Assembly (NCBI GenBank): GCA_963922315.1
Contig: CAWUID010000014.1
Location: 1 to 46,563, forward strand
Reading direction: 5' to 3'
DNA: 46,563 nt
DNA from: JAHDBG01 sp963922315
GTDB lineage: Bacteria; Pseudomonadota; Gammaproteobacteria; Chromatiales; Chromatiaceae
Shown: positions 43,838 to 46,563 of the stretch, one piece after another
How positions within the stretch are numbered: the stretch's first letter is position 1
Layout: each line of letters starts with the position of its first letter
Program-made: the position numbers and the translations under genes
The notes under the pieces: generated by a model
What the model was told of the DNA's origin: nothing
Database searches by the model: none
Seen by the model: only the letters and a program-made list of their open reading frames with translations

Positions 43838-45103
43838 ATGCAATGGCATGCCGGATGGCTGAGGAAAATGATGTTATTGTCGGCATTTGCGATGCCTGCA
43901 GCAGGGGTTACTAAAGAAAAGACATTGACCGGCACACAGCATCTGGAAACCATTGTGCTCGGAGCTGGCTGCTTCTGGGGTGTGGAAAAACGTTATGCTG
44001 CATTGCCCGGTGTGACAGATGCAGTTTCCGGTTATGCCGATGGTGAAGGTGTTGCGCCAAATTATCGTGCAATTACCGCATCACAGAACAGGCATAACCC
44101 GCATAATCATGCTGAAGTGGTGCAGGTGACTTTTAACTCGCAGATCATCAGTCTGACGGAAATTCTGCAACGTTTTTTCGAAAATCATGATCCGACCCAG
44201 GTCAACCGCCAGGGCAATGATATTGGCACCCAATACCGTTCGCTGATTCTGACCCGATCCGAACAACAGGCGACGGTGGCGCAGCAGGTACTGGCTGATT
44301 ATCAGGTCTTATTGAGCCAGGCGGGGATGGGCCGGATCGCGACGGAGATTAAGCCATTACAAACCTTTTATCCGGCAGAAGATTATCACCAGGATTATCT
44401 GGCCAAAAATCCGGCAGGCTATTGTCCCGATCATGCAACCGGCGTACGGTTCGGGTCATCACAGGTTGAAGCAGTGGACAACCAGTCTTTGTTGCAAGGT
44501 AAGCAGATTCTGGTAATTGATGCACCGGATTGCCCGTTTTGTGAACAATTTAAACAAGATGTGACTGATGCATATCAGGGCAGTATTCCGTTGCACACAC
44601 GTCGGGCCAGCCAACTGCAGGGCCTGACCCTGCAAACGCCTACCTGGGCAACACCGACACTGGTGTTTCTGGAAGATGGCAGGGAAGTGCTGGCGCGCCA
44701 GGGCTATGTGGATGCTGAAACCTTTTATCGTCTGCTCGGTGCATTTAAGCTGGGTAACACAGAAGCATTTCGGGTGGCTTTTGAAGAAGGCACAGACGCA
44801 CGTTTCTGCCGACAGTATGAAGCATTTAAAGATACCCCGGACGGGGTGTTTATCGACAAGCTGAGTGGTGCGGCCTTGTTTGATACAAAAGACCGTTTTA
44901 ACTCAGGTAGTGGCTGGTTATCGTTTACCCGGGCGGTGCCAGGCGCTGTGTATGAAAAGCCAGACAATCGATATGGTATGCGGCGGGTTGAAATACGTTC
45001 GGTCGTATCCGATATTCACCTCGGTCATGTGTTTGATGATGGTCCTGGTGGCCAGCCACGTTATTGTATCAATGCAACTGTGCTGGAATTCCGGCCACAT
45101 TAA
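43838..45103 (+). CDS. Fused MsrA-thioredoxin-MsrB methionine sulfoxide reductase
   Basis: The 421-residue protein repairs oxidised methionine, probably in the envelope, since it starts with a signal-like segment to about residue 22. MsrA covers about residues 35-205, with the catalytic Cys45 in GAGCFWG and Cys196 in GYCPDH. A thioredoxin-like domain spans about 218-302, with Cys232-Pro-Phe-Cys235 and a cis-Pro in ATPTLVF. MsrB follows at about 308-420, with catalytic Cys410 in RYCIN and His-Leu-Gly-His at 394-397. The CxxC zinc pairs common in MsrB are missing, and SGSGW stands where a second Cys often occurs. AAGGAG lies 8 bases before the ATG. Confidence 0.91.
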   Translation: MQWHAGWLRKMMLLSAFAMPAAGVTKEKTLTGTQHLETIVLGAGCFWGVEKRYAALPGVTDAVSGYADGEGVAPNYRAITASQNRHNPHNHAEVVQVTFNSQIISLTEILQRFFENHDPTQVNRQGNDIGTQYRSLILTRSEQQATVAQQVLADYQVLLSQAGMGRIATEIKPLQTFYPAEDYHQDYLAKNPAGYCPDHATGVRFGSSQVEAVDNQSLLQGKQILVIDAPDCPFCEQFKQDVTDAYQGSIPLHTRRASQLQGLTLQTPTWATPTLVFLEDGREVLARQGYVDAETFYRLLGAFKLGNTEAFRVAFEEGTDARFCRQYEAFKDTPDGVFIDKLSGAALFDTKDRFNSGSGWLSFTRAVPGAVYEKPDNRYGMRRVEIRSVVSDIHLGHVFDDGPGGQPRYCINATVLEFRPH

Positions 45104-45120
45104 GAAAGGTTTTCAGGGGC

Positions 45121-45582
45121 ATGGTGCCAGATCAGCTGGACCGTAAAATTCTTGCGGTTTTACAAGAAGATGCAGCGCAATCTTTAGATGAAATCGCGCA
45201 ACGGGTCGCCTCTTCAAAAACGCCGGTCTGGCACCGGATTCGTAAACTGCGTGAGTCAGGTGTGATTAAACGGCAGGTTGTGCTGCTGGATGCAGAAAAG
45301 CTGGGATTGGAGGCCTGCTTTTTTGTTCTGGTCCGCACCGCTGAGCACGATACGGAATGGCAGGAACACTTTTTACAGACATTGCTGGCACGACCCGAAG
45401 TACTGGAAGCACATCGCCTGGCAGGAGATATTGATTACATCCTGAAGGTTCGGGTGAAAAATGCACGTGCTTATGATGATTTTTATCAAAAGCTCATTAG
45501 TGAAGTGAAGATTTTTAATGTAACGGCGTTATTGTCCATGCAGGAGATTAAATCGACTACCAGCCTGCCTATTCCGGCATGA
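45121..45582 (+). CDS. Lrp/AsnC-family transcriptional regulator
   Basis: The 153-residue protein has an N-terminal winged helix (LDRKILAVLQEDAAQSLDEIAQRVASSKTPVWHRIRKL) in two readable parts and a C-terminal RAM ligand-sensing domain. The RAM loop reads RLAGDIDYILKVRV, as expected for Lrp, AsnC and relatives. Such proteins sense amino acids. The ATG at 45121 is chosen because the family begins just before LDRKIL; the reading from 45064 overlaps the Msr gene. It lies 17 bp after that gene, so the two are likely co-transcribed, but the regulated genes are unknown. Confidence 0.92.
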   Translation: MVPDQLDRKILAVLQEDAAQSLDEIAQRVASSKTPVWHRIRKLRESGVIKRQVVLLDAEKLGLEACFFVLVRTAEHDTEWQEHFLQTLLARPEVLEAHRLAGDIDYILKVRVKNARAYDDFYQKLISEVKIFNVTALLSMQEIKSTTSLPIPA

Positions 45583-45601
45583 ATCGCCGTACATTAGAAA
45601 T

Positions 45602-45782
45602 CTATTGTTGTATTTTGTGAAGGCTGGATTGCATTTGCTCAGCTAATATAAGTAGATTTTCCGATTTAGTCAGCATAGCACGATGTGTGATATTTGGGAT
45701 CACATAATGATGTAAAGCATCCGTACATAATCTACGCCAGCGGATTAAGTGTTCACTCTCCTGGGGTGTGTTGACATTATAG
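45602..45782 (-). pseudogene. Possible gene 3' end cut by the IS element
   Basis: A minus-strand reading frame ends in TAA at 45602 and runs back without stop through the presumed left end of the IS at 45783. It reads ESEHLIRWRRLCTDALHHYV and further to LHKIQQ. I do not recognise it. It may be the end of a gene interrupted by the insertion or chance open sequence. Confidence 0.3.
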
Positions 45783-46415
45783 TGAACCCCAAAAACTGGA
45801 CCAGCGGTTAAGGAATTAAAATGGCTGCAAATTTCCTCCCTTAGATTCTGAACAGGAGTCCATTCGATGGCAGCCAAAAAACGCAAGCAGTACACAGCAG
45901 ATTTCAAAGCCAAAGTGGCGTTAGCCGCCTGCAAAGGGGATAAGACAGCCAACCAGTTAGCCAGTGAGTATAGCGTCGGGCCGACCCAGATGAGTCAGTG
46001 GAAAAGCACCTTGCTCAATCAATCGTCACAGTTATTCGAGCGTACTCAAGTTCCGATAGATCAGGAGCAGCTGATGGCTCCGTTGTACCAGGAGATCGGG
46101 CGGCTCAAAATGGAACTGACCTGGCTTCAAAAAAAACCTTAAGCTCGGTTGAGGCGAAGCGAGCCAGCATTGAACCCGACCATCGGGTCAGTTTACGTCG
46201 CCAATGTGAGCTGTTGGGTCTCAATCGCTCCAGTTGGTATGACACGGCCACCCCAGCGCAGGAAACCTCGGAAAACCTGCATTTGATGCGGTTGATAGAT
46301 CGGCAATACCTGAAAACACCGTTTTATGGTAGCCGCCGTATGACAGCGTGGTTAGCGACTCAGGGCCATCCAGCGGATACAACGCCTAATGCGCAAAATG
46401 GCGATGGCAGGGGTG
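45783..46415 (+). mobile_element. IS3-family insertion sequence, incomplete
   Basis: The left end appears to be TGAACCCCAAAAACTGGACC at 45783, in the form usual for IS3 elements. An intact orfA follows, then a broken orfB. The reverse of the left end is not found in the remaining bases, so the right end is missing or lies outside. Similarity to the transposase stops near 46415, although orfB should be far longer. The element is therefore a truncated remnant and is unlikely to move by itself. Confidence 0.82.
45867..46142 (+). CDS. IS3-family transposase OrfA
   Basis: The 91-residue protein is the helix-turn-helix subunit of an IS3 transposase. It has KRKQYTADFKAKVALAACKG, the recognition region in LASEYSVGPTQMSQWK and the closing LKMELTWLQKK that joins OrfB. 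A run of eight A (46129-46136) precedes the stop and suits the programmed -1 frameshift by which this family makes OrfAB: the orfB frame is exactly -1 relative to orfA. OrfA itself shows no damage. Confidence 0.92.
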   Translation: MAAKKRKQYTADFKAKVALAACKGDKTANQLASEYSVGPTQMSQWKSTLLNQSSQLFERTQVPIDQEQLMAPLYQEIGRLKMELTWLQKKP

Positions 46416-46490
46416 GCTGCATCAGTCACTCGACTATGCAACGCCTCGGGCTATTCACTTGGCTTGAGTCGTTTCCTCTCAGCCATTAAA
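46139..46490 (+). pseudogene. IS3-family transposase OrfB, frameshifted and truncated
   Basis: In the -1 frame the sequence reads VSLRRQCELLGLNRSSWYD and LIDRQYLKTPFYGSRRMTAWL, both classic OrfB N-terminal blocks. At about 46372-46374, just after GHP, the frame is lost through a small deletion. The true continuation RIQRLMRKMAMAG is found in another frame directly after it. The similarity then ends near 46415, before any DDE catalytic residue. The stop at 46490 is in the wrong frame. Confidence 0.85.
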
Positions 46491-46563
46491 TTCCTTATTT
46501 TCCAGCCTTAACAGTTTGTTGAAAATGGATTCTCTTTCGGCCCCTTTTCGCGCCTCACCGGGA
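46416..46563. other. Unassigned right edge
   Basis: No gene is recognisable. The stretch AACAGTTTGTTGAAAATGG (about 46510-46528) resembles ends of other gammaproteobacterial IS elements, but the window stops before anything can be confirmed. Confidence 0.3.

Noticed and set aside
1..46563. CRISPR array
   Set aside because: No regularly spaced direct repeats were found; the repeats present are two pairs of dispersed palindromic elements.

Overview
The window reads as a gammaproteobacterial chromosome segment of moderate GC. Supporting this are the housekeeping genes and their order: hda with DUF2069 and wrbA, petABC, secB-gpsA, ygfZ, a UbiH/UbiF-family hydroxylase, an RsxE/RnfE homologue, tcdA, a XerD-type recombinase and a DUF1841 gene. 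I cannot fix the order or genus from sequence alone. No rRNA, tRNA or CRISPR array was seen.

Left edge (1-5.4 kb): the tail of a hybrid NRPS-PKS pathway. It holds the end of an NRPS (adenylation end plus carrier domain), a stand-alone PKS module KS-AT-ACP-TE with no reductive domains, and a methyltransferase. The methyltransferase overlaps glnS by 4 bp. A malonyl extension without reduction, release by a thioesterase and a methyltransferase next door fit an O-methylated beta-keto or tetramate / methoxypyrrolinone-like product.

5.4-24.3 kb: mostly housekeeping. glnS, xerD, an MFS carrier, DUF1841, thrC, a Gph/MupP-type phosphatase, a squalene-synthase-fold protein, a periplasmic S1/P1 nuclease, an ATPase with a nuclease-like tail, the wrbA-DUF2069-hda-purH run, pmbA, the cytochrome bc1 operon petABC, and tcdA. 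A gene-poor stretch between the ATPase and purH carries what looks like a dead threonine dehydratase start.

24.3-32.4 kb: DUF924 and a MntA/HepT-type toxin-antitoxin pair that looks AT-rich against its surroundings, then a long minus-strand series: a Ubi-type hydroxylase, SulP transporter, rhodanese, secB, gpsA, ygfZ, folB, folK.

32.4-38.8 kb: two divergent, tightly overlapping operons for membrane-lipid modification: CFA-synthase-like methylase, chalcone-isomerase-like protein, MFS, DUF3833 lipoprotein and SDR on one side; FAD oxidoreductase and DUF1365 on the other.

38.8-46.6 kb: an amidotransferase of the asparagine-synthase family, an M48-TPR lipoprotein protease, a Phd/VapC pair, an isolated rnfE, an unusual MsrA-thioredoxin-MsrB fusion, an Lrp-type regulator, and a broken IS3-family element at the right edge.

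Two families of short interspersed palindromic repeats occur twice each. One (about 115 bp) is at 7.1 and 11.2 kb; the other (about 134 bp) is at 20.6 and 42.9 kb. In the second family the copies differ by a paired, compensating change in a stem.
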